From Akkermansiaceae bacterium (GTDB lineage Bacteria > Verrucomicrobiota > Verrucomicrobiia > Verrucomicrobiales > Akkermansiaceae), in NCBI GenBank assembly GCA_011524615.1, contig WTJZ01000160.1:1-11561 (forward strand): 11,561 nucleotides of DNA, in the 5' to 3' direction. Made by a program: the position numbers and the translations under genes. Under the pieces are notes generated by a model. The model saw only the letters and a program-made list of their open reading frames with translations. It ran no database searches and was not told the DNA's origin. Below, in pieces: positions 5,286-11,561 of this stretch (position 1 is its first letter; each line of letters opens with the position of its first letter).

Positions 5286-7106
5286 ATGCCACGTATATCA
5301 GTTCTTCCAGATACGCTTGCGAGTCAAGTCGCTGCCGGTGAGGTAGTGGAGCGTCCTGCTTCTGTGCTGAAGGAGTTAGTGGAGAATTCACTAGATGCGG
5401 GGGCGACCCAGATAGAGGTAGAGATCCGTAAGGGAGGCGTGGCATTACTCAAGGTCTCTGATAATGGGCATGGAATGGATAAGGAGAATGCCCTGATGTC
5501 GCTGGAGCGCCATGCGACCTCTAAGCTGACCTCTTCTGAGGGGTTAGCTGCCATTATGACACACGGGTTTAGAGGGGAGGCCTTACCCTCGATCGCCTCG
5601 GTGGCGCGGTTCCGTCTGACCACTAATGATGACCCGAGCACGCCTGCGACGGATATCAATACCGAAGGGGGGAAGGTGCTCCAGGTCTCAGAAGTAGCGC
5701 GGGCTAAGGGGACGACGATGGAGGTGAAGGATATCTTTTATAATGTGCCGGCGCGTCGTAAGTTCCTCAAGAGTGAGGCGACGGAGTATGCGCATCTCGA
5801 GCATGTAGTGCGGCTCTCTGCGCTGGGGAACTCGGCTGTACGCTATCAGTTCAAGAATAATGGACGCCTCATCTGGGATCTCAAGCCGACCAAAGATCGA
5901 CGAACGAGGATCGCGGACTTAGCAGGGCATCAGGTACTGAAGGATCTGCAGGAGGTAGAGCGGTATATGATGGGGGAGATCGCGGTAGAGGGGTACCTCT
6001 TACCTGGGCGATTGGCTCGAGGCACGGGCAAGTCGCAGACCGTGTTTATTAATGGGCGCCCGATCGATGATCCCGTGATTCGGGGGGCGATCAGAGATGG
6101 TTATCATGGGCACATCCAGCAGGGGCAGTTCCCCGTGGTGTGGCTCTGGATCACGATGCCACCTGATATGCTGGATGTGAATGTGCATCCCGCTAAGCGC
6201 GAGGTGCGCTTTGCTCGACCGACGGAGATCAAGCATGCGATCGTCGAGGCGGTGGCCAGTACGCTCAGTCCTCAGCCGCGGAAGCCGCATTCTCCTCCTG
6301 CCTTCCTGCAGACGTCGGAGCCGGTGGCCCCACCAGTACGGCCAGTAGAGTCTGTAGAGCAGCGTACGGTAGAGGTGACGCCTAGAGAGGAAGAGTCTAG
6401 GTCTCCTGAGCCGGTGGAACCGAGCGCGCCTGCCTTTCAGCTAGCTAGTGAGTGGGCGACTCCTGACCAACAGGAGATGGCGCTCCCGGTCGCCGATGAG
6501 GAGCCACAGGAGGGAGAGCAGTCAGCACCCTTTTCGCTCATCGGGAGTCTACAGGGCAAGTATTGGTTAATGGAGGATGAGAACGGGTTGGTTGTCTTCG
6601 ACCCACGTGCGGCGCGGAAGCGTATCACATATGAGGGGCTGAAGCGAGCGTACACGGAGAACACGCTGAGCGCTCAGGCATTGCTGATCCCACTCCTGCT
6701 AGAGCTCGACGGGCATGACCAAGCCGCTCTCAAGGCGCATCTGCCAACTCTCCATGAACTAGGGATCGAGATCACCTCCTTCGGCGGGAATACCTTTCAG
6801 GTGCAGTCCTTACCGACCTTACTAGAGCTCTCGGAGTCAGGAGATGCAGAGAACTTCGTCCTCGGAGTCATCGATCAGTTAGAGACGACGAGCCTGAAGT
6901 CCGCTAAGGCGCGAGAGAAGGTGCTCGAGCAGCTTCTCATGGCGGTCGCTCATCAGTCTGCTCTGACACAGTCCGCGGATCAACAATTCGCACTGCCAGT
7001 GGTGGCGGAGCTCATGCTCTGTGAGTTGCCGTACTGTACGCCCGAGGGGAAGCCTACGATGATTCATTACGCGACGAACGAGATCGCGAAGAAGTTCGGA
7101 GGGTGA
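5286..7106 (+). CDS. mutL: DNA mismatch repair protein MutL, endonuclease motif degenerate
   Basis: MutL is the GHKL ATPase that couples MutS mismatch recognition to strand removal. The N-terminal domain is intact: ELVENS with Glu30 (catalytic base) and Asn34 (Mg binding), DNGHGM at 59-64, HATSK at 76-80 and GFRGEAL at 94-100. A Pro/Glu/Val-rich linker covers about 333-410. The C-terminal dimerisation domain starts near 420. In most MutH-less bacteria it carries DQHA(X)2E(X)4E; here the equivalent reads D439 PRAARKRITYE. The later metal-site Cys/His motifs also look replaced (AVAHQSALTQ, and CTPEGKP where CPHGRP is usual). The protein of 606 residues resembles E. coli-type, non-nicking MutL. 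The ATG at 5286 follows AGGG (5281-5284) at only one base. It is convergent with polA, which fills repair gaps. Confidence 0.96.
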   Translation: MPRISVLPDTLASQVAAGEVVERPASVLKELVENSLDAGATQIEVEIRKGGVALLKVSDNGHGMDKENALMSLERHATSKLTSSEGLAAIMTHGFRGEALPSIASVARFRLTTNDDPSTPATDINTEGGKVLQVSEVARAKGTTMEVKDIFYNVPARRKFLKSEATEYAHLEHVVRLSALGNSAVRYQFKNNGRLIWDLKPTKDRRTRIADLAGHQVLKDLQEVERYMMGEIAVEGYLLPGRLARGTGKSQTVFINGRPIDDPVIRGAIRDGYHGHIQQGQFPVVWLWITMPPDMLDVNVHPAKREVRFARPTEIKHAIVEAVASTLSPQPRKPHSPPAFLQTSEPVAPPVRPVESVEQRTVEVTPREEESRSPEPVEPSAPAFQLASEWATPDQQEMALPVADEEPQEGEQSAPFSLIGSLQGKYWLMEDENGLVVFDPRAARKRITYEGLKRAYTENTLSAQALLIPLLLELDGHDQAALKAHLPTLHELGIEITSFGGNTFQVQSLPTLLELSESGDAENFVLGVIDQLETTSLKSAKAREKVLEQLLMAVAHQSALTQSADQQFALPVVAELMLCELPYCTPEGKPTMIHYATNEIAKKFGG

Positions 7107-7126
7107 TGCACCGTAGTTTGAATCAT

Positions 7127-7140
7127 CGCCAAGGCGCAAG
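7127..7140 (+). repeat. Partial GC-rich repeat core
   Basis: CGCCAAGGCGCAAG shares the GGCGCAA core with the 3' part of the interspersed repeat at 2393-2426 and lies about 70 bases from the inverted copy at 7212-7245. CGCC and GGCG can also pair with each other around AA. It may be a decayed repeat end, or coincidence. Confidence 0.35.
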
Positions 7141-7167
7141 ATGCTGCATTTTATAAGGAGGGGGCGC

Positions 7168-7200
7168 AGTGATCAAAATTGAGTGTTTTGATCACTCAAT
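7168..7200. other. Nested double inverted repeat with two alternative hairpins
   Basis: AGTGATCAAAA (7168-7178) is the perfect reverse complement of TTTTGATCACT (7186-7196), with the loop TTGAGTG. Overlapping it, ATTGAGTG (7178-7185) is the perfect reverse complement of CACTCAAT (7193-7200), with the loop TTTTGAT. The loop of the first hairpin is the stem arm of the second, so only one can form at a time. The region lies 62 bases after the mutL stop. It could be a bidirectional terminator, a binding site or part of a mobile repeat. Confidence 0.8.
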
Positions 7201-7211
7201 GATCTCTCCTA

Positions 7212-7245
7212 TTTTAGCGCCGTTGAGTCTTTGCGGTTAACTTTT
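7212..7245 (-). repeat. Interspersed GC-rich repeat, copy 2
   Basis: Read on the minus strand this is AAAAGTTAACCGCAAAGACT followed by CAACGGCGCTAAAA. It aligns with the plus-strand block at 2393-2426, sharing AAGTT, AACCGC, AGAC and GGCGC in the same order and spacing. The two copies are inverted relative to each other and about 4.8 kb apart. Confidence 0.65.
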
Positions 7246-7255
7246 ATCGCACACT

Positions 7256-7288
7256 TGAGGTCGCTCGAAAACACTTTCAGCGACCTCA
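7256..7288. terminator. Long hairpin downstream of polA, candidate terminator
   Basis: TGAGGTCGCT (7256-7265) pairs perfectly with AGCGACCTCA (7279-7288). After one bulged base, GAAA (7267-7270) pairs with TTTC (7275-7278) around an ACAC loop. This gives 14 pairs in total, a strong structure. It lies 31 bases past the polA stop and also downstream of mutL. On the plus strand it is followed by GTGGTTAAAAAC, and no clear T-run follows on either strand. Bidirectional transcript end protection or termination is the likeliest role. Confidence 0.5.
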
Positions 7289-7319
7289 GTGGTTAAAAAC
7301 GCGACGATTCTTAGGAGCA

Positions 7320-10079
7320 TTAGTGCGCTTCTAGCCAGTTGGCTCCCGTGTCGAATTCGACCTTCGCGGGGACGCCATGTGGAAGAGGGAGCGCGTTCTC
7401 CATGATCTCACAGATTGTAGGGATGAGATGGTGCTCGTCCTGGTGGAGGTCGAAGAGGAGTTCATCGTGCACCTGGAGGAGCATCTTGGTCTTGTATGGC
7501 TTGAGGTACTCTTGCACCTTGATCATGGCGAGCTTGATCATGTCTGCCGCCGACCCTTGGATTGGGGTATTGATCGCGGCACGTTCCGCATTACTCTTGG
7601 TCATTCCATTGCTGGAGTTCAGGTCTGGGAGGTAGCGGCGGCGCCCTTTGATCGTCTCGACATAGCCTGACTCTCTCGCAGTCTCGACCGTGCTGTCCAT
7701 GAACTGCTTGATCTGAGGGTATTCATGGAAGTAAGCCTCGATGATCTCGCTGGCTTCCTTACGCGGGATATTGAGCCGCTGAGAGAGGCCAAAGGCGGAG
7801 ATCCCATAAATGATGCCAAAGTTGACCATCTTGGCAACCGATCGCATCTCGCGGTTCACCTCCTCTGCAGGAACGCTAAAGACCTTGGCCGCGGTAGCAG
7901 TGTGGATGTCTTCTCCCTCTTGGAAGGCGGAGATCATGCCCTCGTCGCCCGACATCGCGGCCATGACTCGGAGCTCGATTTGAGAATAGTCACAGGCCAG
8001 GAGCGTGAACTCCTCAGCGCTCGGGACGAAGGCCTTTCTGATCGATCGGCCAGCCTCGGTACGAACAGGAATGTTCTGCAGGTTCGGGTCGGAAGAGGCG
8101 AGACGACCTGTCGCGGTGGTGAGCTGATGGAGCTGGGTGTGAATCTTATTGGTCTTCGCCTCGAGGTGGTTCGGGAGGGCGTCGACATATGTGCTCTTGA
8201 GCTTAGAGCATTCTCGATACTCGAGGATATCGGCGACGATCTGGTGCTTAGGAGCGAGTGCGGAGAGGGTTTGCTCGTTGGTGACGAACTGGCCTGACTT
8301 CGTTTTCTTTGGTTTCTCGACGAGTTTCATCTCCCCGAAGAGGACTTCTCCGAGTTGCTTAGGAGAGTTGAGGTTAAACTCACGTCCTGCTGCTGAGATA
8401 ATGCTCTCGGAGAGGTTCTGGATCCTCTTGCCGAGTTCGGTACTGATCAGCTGGAGGCTAGGCTCTGAGATACTGATGCCCGTCATCTCTACCTCCGTGA
8501 GGACGGTGAGGAGAGGAGACTCGACCTCCTTGTAGAGATCGAGCATTCCGAGCTCCTTGAGCTGGGGGAGGAACTTAGCTGCGAGTTGCCACGTGATGTC
8601 GACGTCCTCACAGGCGTAGATCGCGAGCTTATCCTGCGGAATGGTCGCCATATCGAGATCCTTTTTCTTCCCTTTCTTAGGCTCTGTGGCGAAGAGGTCG
8701 TTAGCCGCCTCCGCTTCGGCGGCGAGGTCTTCGAGCTTGATAGTGCTGTATCCTAGTTCAGTCTCGGCGAGAGCGTCCATGTTATGCTTTTGGCCTGGAG
8801 CGATGAGCTGGTGTACCAGCATGGTGTCGAGCAGTGGACCTTGGACAGAGATCCCATGGTTGAGGAGGATCGAGAGGTCGAACTTGAGGTTGTGACCGCT
8901 CTTGGTCGCAGTGGTGGAGAAGACCTCTTGGAGCTCAGAGCGGTACTCGTCCTTGTATGGGAGGTAGTACGCCTTGTTCAGGCTCCAGCAGAAGGCGATG
9001 CCGAGGATGTCTGATTGAAAGCGGTTGAGCCCGGTCGTCTCTAGGTCAAAGCAGTATTGTAACTGCTCCTTGAGCAGACCGAAGAGTTCTCGAGCTTGCT
9101 CAGCCGTCTCGATCAGAGTGTAATCATGAGCGACATCGGCGAGGGTCTTCTGAGCCGCTACTGGTTCAGGGGACTCATCGGCCGTACTGGTGACCGCGAC
9201 CTCTTGCCCGAGTAGGCGCTTAGCCAGAGTGCGGAACTCCCATTCTGCGAAGAGGGTAGAGAGTTGCTCGGTATTGAGCTCTTGTCGTTGGAGGTCTGAG
9301 ACGGTGATGTCGAGAGGGACATCGATGATGATGGCAGCGAGCTTCTTAGAGAGGAGGGCTTGTTCCTTATTGTTCTCCACGTTCTCCTTTTGCTTCCCTT
9401 TGAGCTGGGCGGTATTGGCGATGAGTCCTTCGACGGAACCGTATTGGGCGACCAGTTTCTTAGCGGTCTTCTCTCCGACCCCTGGGACCCCAGGAATGTT
9501 ATCGACGGCATCCCCCCAGAGGGCGAGGATATCGATGACCTGCTCCGGCGTCGAGACCTCCCACTTCTCGAGGACCTCAGCGACTCCCATGATCTCTACT
9601 TCAGATCCCTTGCGGCCTGGCTTCCAAATATTCGTGGTAGGGGAGACGAGCTGGGCGAAGTCCTTATCAGGAGTCACCATGTAGGTCGTGACCCCTCCTT
9701 GATTGTCCGCTTGCTTAGCGAGCGTCCCGATGATGTCGTCAGCCTCGTATCCGTCTAGCTCGATCACAGGGATGTTCATCGCTTGGCAGAGGAGCTTGAT
9801 ATTCGGTAGGGCCGCGGAGAGTTCCTCGGGCATGGCGTCACGCTGCGCCTTATACTCGGGGTACATCTCATGGCGCGGTGTCGGAGCAGAGGTGTCAAAC
9901 ACGACAGCGAGGTGCGTCGGGGACTCGTTCTCAATGATCGAGGTGAGGGTGTTCGCAAAGCCGTAGATAGCTGAGGTATTGATCCCCTTAGAGTTCGTAA
10001 TAGGGTTCCTAATGAGAGCAAAGTGAGCACGATAGGCGAGTGCCATACCGTCTAGGAGGAAGAGTTTCTGATCAGCCAT
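7320..10079 (-). CDS. polA: DNA polymerase I
   Basis: PolA fills gaps and removes RNA primers during lagging-strand synthesis and excision repair. The 919-residue protein has all three activities of the E. coli type. The N-terminal 5'-3' exonuclease (about 1-300) carries DGYEADDIIGTLA and the helix-hairpin-helix GVPGVGEKTAKKL. The 3'-5' proofreading domain keeps its acidic residues: Asp345 and Glu347 in FDLETTGL, then GHNLKFDLSIL and YACEDVDITWQL. The polymerase domain has motif A (ACDYSQIELR, Asp697), motif B (RSVAKMVNFGIIYG) and motif C (QVHDELL, Asp872-Glu873). I chose the ATG at 10077-10079 (MADQKLFLLDGMALAYR), which matches the usual family start. A GTG seven codons earlier would add MYRKTAK and is less likely. 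No strong Shine-Dalgarno is visible. Orientation is convergent with mutL and divergent from the membrane-anchored protein. Confidence 0.97.
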   Translation of the reverse strand: MADQKLFLLDGMALAYRAHFALIRNPITNSKGINTSAIYGFANTLTSIIENESPTHLAVVFDTSAPTPRHEMYPEYKAQRDAMPEELSAALPNIKLLCQAMNIPVIELDGYEADDIIGTLAKQADNQGGVTTYMVTPDKDFAQLVSPTTNIWKPGRKGSEVEIMGVAEVLEKWEVSTPEQVIDILALWGDAVDNIPGVPGVGEKTAKKLVAQYGSVEGLIANTAQLKGKQKENVENNKEQALLSKKLAAIIIDVPLDITVSDLQRQELNTEQLSTLFAEWEFRTLAKRLLGQEVAVTSTADESPEPVAAQKTLADVAHDYTLIETAEQARELFGLLKEQLQYCFDLETTGLNRFQSDILGIAFCWSLNKAYYLPYKDEYRSELQEVFSTTATKSGHNLKFDLSILLNHGISVQGPLLDTMLVHQLIAPGQKHNMDALAETELGYSTIKLEDLAAEAEAANDLFATEPKKGKKKDLDMATIPQDKLAIYACEDVDITWQLAAKFLPQLKELGMLDLYKEVESPLLTVLTEVEMTGISISEPSLQLISTELGKRIQNLSESIISAAGREFNLNSPKQLGEVLFGEMKLVEKPKKTKSGQFVTNEQTLSALAPKHQIVADILEYRECSKLKSTYVDALPNHLEAKTNKIHTQLHQLTTATGRLASSDPNLQNIPVRTEAGRSIRKAFVPSAEEFTLLACDYSQIELRVMAAMSGDEGMISAFQEGEDIHTATAAKVFSVPAEEVNREMRSVAKMVNFGIIYGISAFGLSQRLNIPRKEASEIIEAYFHEYPQIKQFMDSTVETARESGYVETIKGRRRYLPDLNSSNGMTKSNAERAAINTPIQGSAADMIKLAMIKVQEYLKPYKTKMLLQVHDELLFDLHQDEHHLIPTICEIMENALPLPHGVPAKVEFDTGANWLEAH

Positions 10080-10165
10080 TTTGGCCGTCTTTCTATACAC
10101 TGTTGCCCAGAGCGCAATCCTTAATCAGTACCAAAAAATGCTTTTCTCAACTAGTGAAACAGAAT

Positions 10166-10954
10166 ATGTACAATACGATGAATTTTTTCGCAAATTTACT
10201 TATCCTCATCATCAGTGCAGCGTTGGGGTACTTCCTCTATCCACACATCTTTAATTCAGATGGATCCAGCGACGCCAACATCGAGCAGGTGCAGGTGTAC
10301 GGCCCTGATGGTAAGATGACACTAGAGATCGATATGGATGACATCGGAGAGCTCCCTGCAGAGGTGCGAATCATCCGTCCGGTGAAGGTGATGCAGAATG
10401 AGGGAAGTATGGCTATCCAGCTGGAGAAAGGTGCTAAGGCAAAGGTTACAGGATACGAGGCTGGGCTACTCAGCATTACTGATATGACAGGTAAGTTCTC
10501 TGCGCAAGTGTCCTACAAGGATACAGACTTCACTAAAGAAGTAGGTAAGATGAAGTTGAACGAGATCCTCGGAGTGAAGACAGAGACAGACTTTGGCTCA
10601 GTAGCTAAAGAAGAACCAGCAATGGTGGAAGAGGAGCCAGAAGTAGAGGAAGTCGCTCCTGAGCCAGTGGCAGAAACAGGACCGCTTACGACGGAACTCT
10701 CGGAGGCAGATCTCATCGCAACGATTCAAGCGAGTATCAAGGCTAAGGCTGTGTCGGAATTCGGGTTTGATGGAGTGACGAACTGGGAGGTCGGAGAGAA
10801 GGAAACGATCTCTGATACCGAATATCAGATCGGGTTCGCGACGTACGAGAAGGAGACCATCTTCGGTAACCAACCAGTGATCGCTAAAGCGCTCGTCAGA
10901 AATGGTGAGGTCTCTAGCTGGGTGTACGCTAAGAGTGGACTCCCCATTCCTTGA
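10166..10954 (+). CDS. Membrane-anchored protein with acidic Pro/Glu linker, function unknown
   Basis: I do not recognise this 262-residue protein. Residues 7-24 form a hydrophobic helix near the N-terminus with no lipobox or clear signal peptidase site, so an uncleaved anchor is likely. Residues 37-145 look like a beta-rich domain ('VQVYGPDGKMTLEIDMDDI', 'AKAKVTGYEAGLLSITDMTG'), vaguely like an SH3-type fold, which is an inference. An acidic linker rich in Pro, Glu and Val covers about 147-171. Residues 175-262 are a second compact domain (LSEADLIATIQASIKAKA to SWVYAKSGLPIP). The start is uncertain. The ATG at 10166 and the one at 10178 both precede the helix, and the reading frame stays open 42 codons further upstream into polA, which is unlikely to be used. 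It is divergent from polA across 86 bases and is followed by a good terminator, so it is probably monocistronic. Confidence 0.8.
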   Translation: MYNTMNFFANLLILIISAALGYFLYPHIFNSDGSSDANIEQVQVYGPDGKMTLEIDMDDIGELPAEVRIIRPVKVMQNEGSMAIQLEKGAKAKVTGYEAGLLSITDMTGKFSAQVSYKDTDFTKEVGKMKLNEILGVKTETDFGSVAKEEPAMVEEEPEVEEVAPEPVAETGPLTTELSEADLIATIQASIKAKAVSEFGFDGVTNWEVGEKETISDTEYQIGFATYEKETIFGNQPVIAKALVRNGEVSSWVYAKSGLPIP

Positions 10955-10987
10955 TCATCACCACCTCCCTCTGAGGGGAATCATCGT

Positions 10988-11025
10988 AAAGACCTCTGTG
11001 ATCACGCTAGATCCAGAGGTCTTTT
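10988..11025 (+). terminator. Rho-independent terminator
   Basis: AAAGACCTCTG (10988-10998) pairs perfectly with CAGAGGTCTTT (11014-11024), giving 11 pairs. GATC (11000-11003) and GATC (11010-11013) extend the stem inside, and the structure ends in four T (11022-11025). It begins 33 bases after the stop of the membrane-anchored protein gene. The 3' T-run is short but the stem is strong. The A-rich 5' arm could also serve transcription from the other strand. Confidence 0.8.
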
Positions 11026-11041
11026 GCGTATCAAGAGGGCT

Positions 11042-11104
11042 ATGAAATTTATGTGTTATTGTTCTTGCGACTCTGTATCAATAGTGGTTAGTTCTTCTCC
11101 GTGA
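11042..11104 (+). CDS. Possible 20-residue leader ORF
   Basis: ATG at 11042 opens a 20-codon frame (MKFMCYCSCDSVSIVVSSSP) ending in TGA at 11102-11104. That stop overlaps the GTG start of the next gene as GTGA, the classic coupling arrangement. AGAGGG (11034-11039) precedes the ATG by two bases, similar to the AGGG one or two bases before the mutL and lnt starts. The peptide has three Cys in its first nine residues. It is very short, so chance is a serious alternative. No attenuator hairpin is visible between it and the following gene. Confidence 0.25.
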   Translation: MKFMCYCSCDSVSIVVSSSP

Positions 11105-11561
11105 GCGGTAAATTAACACAGAATGAAAAGAGCCTCAGATTACTTCTGAAGGATTGTGCGAATGGCTTTTACCAGTTTATGTACTTCTTAGGGAAGGATG
11201 TGACGAATGCTCAAGGCAACCAGCTCGAGGAGTACGGCTTTGTCAAATCACCCTCGCAGGGGCTCAAGGGGACGAGCTGCTATACCTATGAGAGTGAGGA
11301 GTGTATGATCGAGCTCTATGGTTCGTGTGCCAGTTTCTCGTTCGGAGGGGAGAAGGTGGTGTTCTTGAGAAAGAGGAACCGTTTCTACCACTGGGAGTCT
11401 GATGAGCGCTGTATCGCGGGCCTCTGGTCTGATGAAGACATTAGGTTGGGTACCCCGGAGGAACTCTTCCAAGCGATGCTGCCTGTCTTGTCATGGTGGG
11501 TCGGTTACGAGGCCTGGATTAGCAGCCGCTTTGGCCACGAATACCGTGAACGCTGTCACCG
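11101..11561 (+). CDS. Hypothetical protein, 3'-truncated by the window end
   Basis: From GTG at 11101 the frame is open for 153 codons to the last base, so the C-terminus is missing. An in-frame TAG at 11089-11091 means GTG 11101 is the first possible start; an ATG at 11179 would drop 26 residues. No Shine-Dalgarno precedes it, but the preceding short ORF overlaps the start. I do not recognise the protein. It looks soluble and is rich in aromatics and Cys (Cys at 19, 60, 68, 76, 104 and 152; Trp at 98, 109, 132, 133 and 139). It alternates short strands such as CMIELYGSCASFSFGGEKVVFLR, and has no signal peptide. Codon use (many GAG, CTC, GGG) matches its neighbours, which supports a real gene. 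Confidence 0.7.
   Translation, partial: MSGKLTQNEKSLRLLLKDCANGFYQFMYFLGKDVTNAQGNQLEEYGFVKSPSQGLKGTSCYTYESEECMIELYGSCASFSFGGEKVVFLRKRNRFYHWESDERCIAGLWSDEDIRLGTPEELFQAMLPVLSWWVGYEAWISSRFGHEYRERCH

Larger units (their letters stand above)
7107..7319. other. Structured spacer between convergent mutL and polA
   Basis: This 213-base spacer contains no gene I can support. It has a GC-rich repeat core (7127-7140), a nested double hairpin (7168-7200), an inverted copy of the interspersed repeat (7212-7245), and a second long hairpin (7256-7288). AGGAG (7156-7160) and CTCCT (7206-7210) also flank the double hairpin and could extend it. Convergent gene ends explain some terminator structure, but the amount here is more than usual. 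Confidence 0.6.

Noticed and set aside
5182..5445. Minus-strand frame overlapping the mutL start
   Set aside because: It is a Pro/Ser-rich translation, overlaps the conserved ATPase region of MutL, and has no motif.
7725..8297. 190-codon frame antisense to polA
   Set aside because: It mirrors polA codon bias. Several other long antisense frames occur along polA, and none has a recognisable motif or own ribosome site.
10040..10165. Upstream extension of the membrane-anchored protein by 42 codons
   Set aside because: It would overlap the polA start, encodes no hydrophobic or conserved segment, and would bury the anchor helix internally.
11054..11068. Possible sigma-54 promoter (TGTTATT, four bases, TTGC) before the last gene
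   Set aside because: The essential GG of the -24 element is missing (GT instead), so only the TTGC half fits. This was attractive only because a sigma-54 activator is in the window.
1..11561. Search for tRNA, rRNA, CRISPR, phage or IS features and toxin-antitoxin or defence genes
   Set aside because: No cloverleaf, repeat-spacer array, transposase motif or defence domain was recognised, and every sizeable frame is explained by the listed genes.

Overview
The window (about 55% G+C by eye) is a gene-dense chromosomal segment with ordinary housekeeping content. I see no transposase, integrase, phage gene, CRISPR array, rRNA or tRNA. Lnt implies an outer membrane, so the organism is Gram-negative. 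YbeY carries 'ITF' in place of the usual 'LSF' and an Asp as its third metal ligand, MutL has lost the endonuclease signature, and the spacers carry a GC-rich 'AACCGC..AGAC..GGCGC' repeat. I infer a Verrucomicrobiota/PVC or similar bacterium, possibly Opitutae. This is recall-based and low confidence.

Left block, minus strand (58-2308): ybeY, then a sigma-54 activator (NtrC-like AAA+ protein) whose receiver domain has Asn at the phospho-acceptor position, then, 5 bases after its stop, a small two-helix membrane protein. A 307-base divergent spacer follows, with one copy of the repeat and a weak promoter candidate, and then lnt (2616-4406, plus), the apolipoprotein N-acyltransferase. lnt converges on an unrecognised single-helix membrane protein (4451-5137, minus, GTG start) across a short spacer with a hairpin.

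Centre and right: mutL (5286-7106, plus) converges on polA (7320-10079, minus). The 213 bases between them are the most structured non-coding DNA here: a nested, mutually exclusive double hairpin, a second copy of the repeat in opposite orientation, part of a third, and a further long hairpin. Divergent from polA is an unrecognised membrane-anchored protein with an acidic Pro/Glu linker (10166-10954), closed by a convincing intrinsic terminator (10988-11025). The last gene starts at about 11101 (GTG) and runs off the end. A 20-codon ORF before it ends in a GTGA overlap with that start.

How the genes relate: mutL and polA serve DNA repair and lnt serves lipoprotein maturation. ybeY and lnt belong to one conserved neighbourhood in Enterobacteria but are divergent neighbours here. 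I found no convincing new multi-gene system. The most unusual points are the apparently phosphorylation-blind and possibly DNA-binding-impaired sigma-54 activator paired with a small membrane protein, the endonuclease-degenerate MutL, and the switch-like hairpins between mutL and polA.
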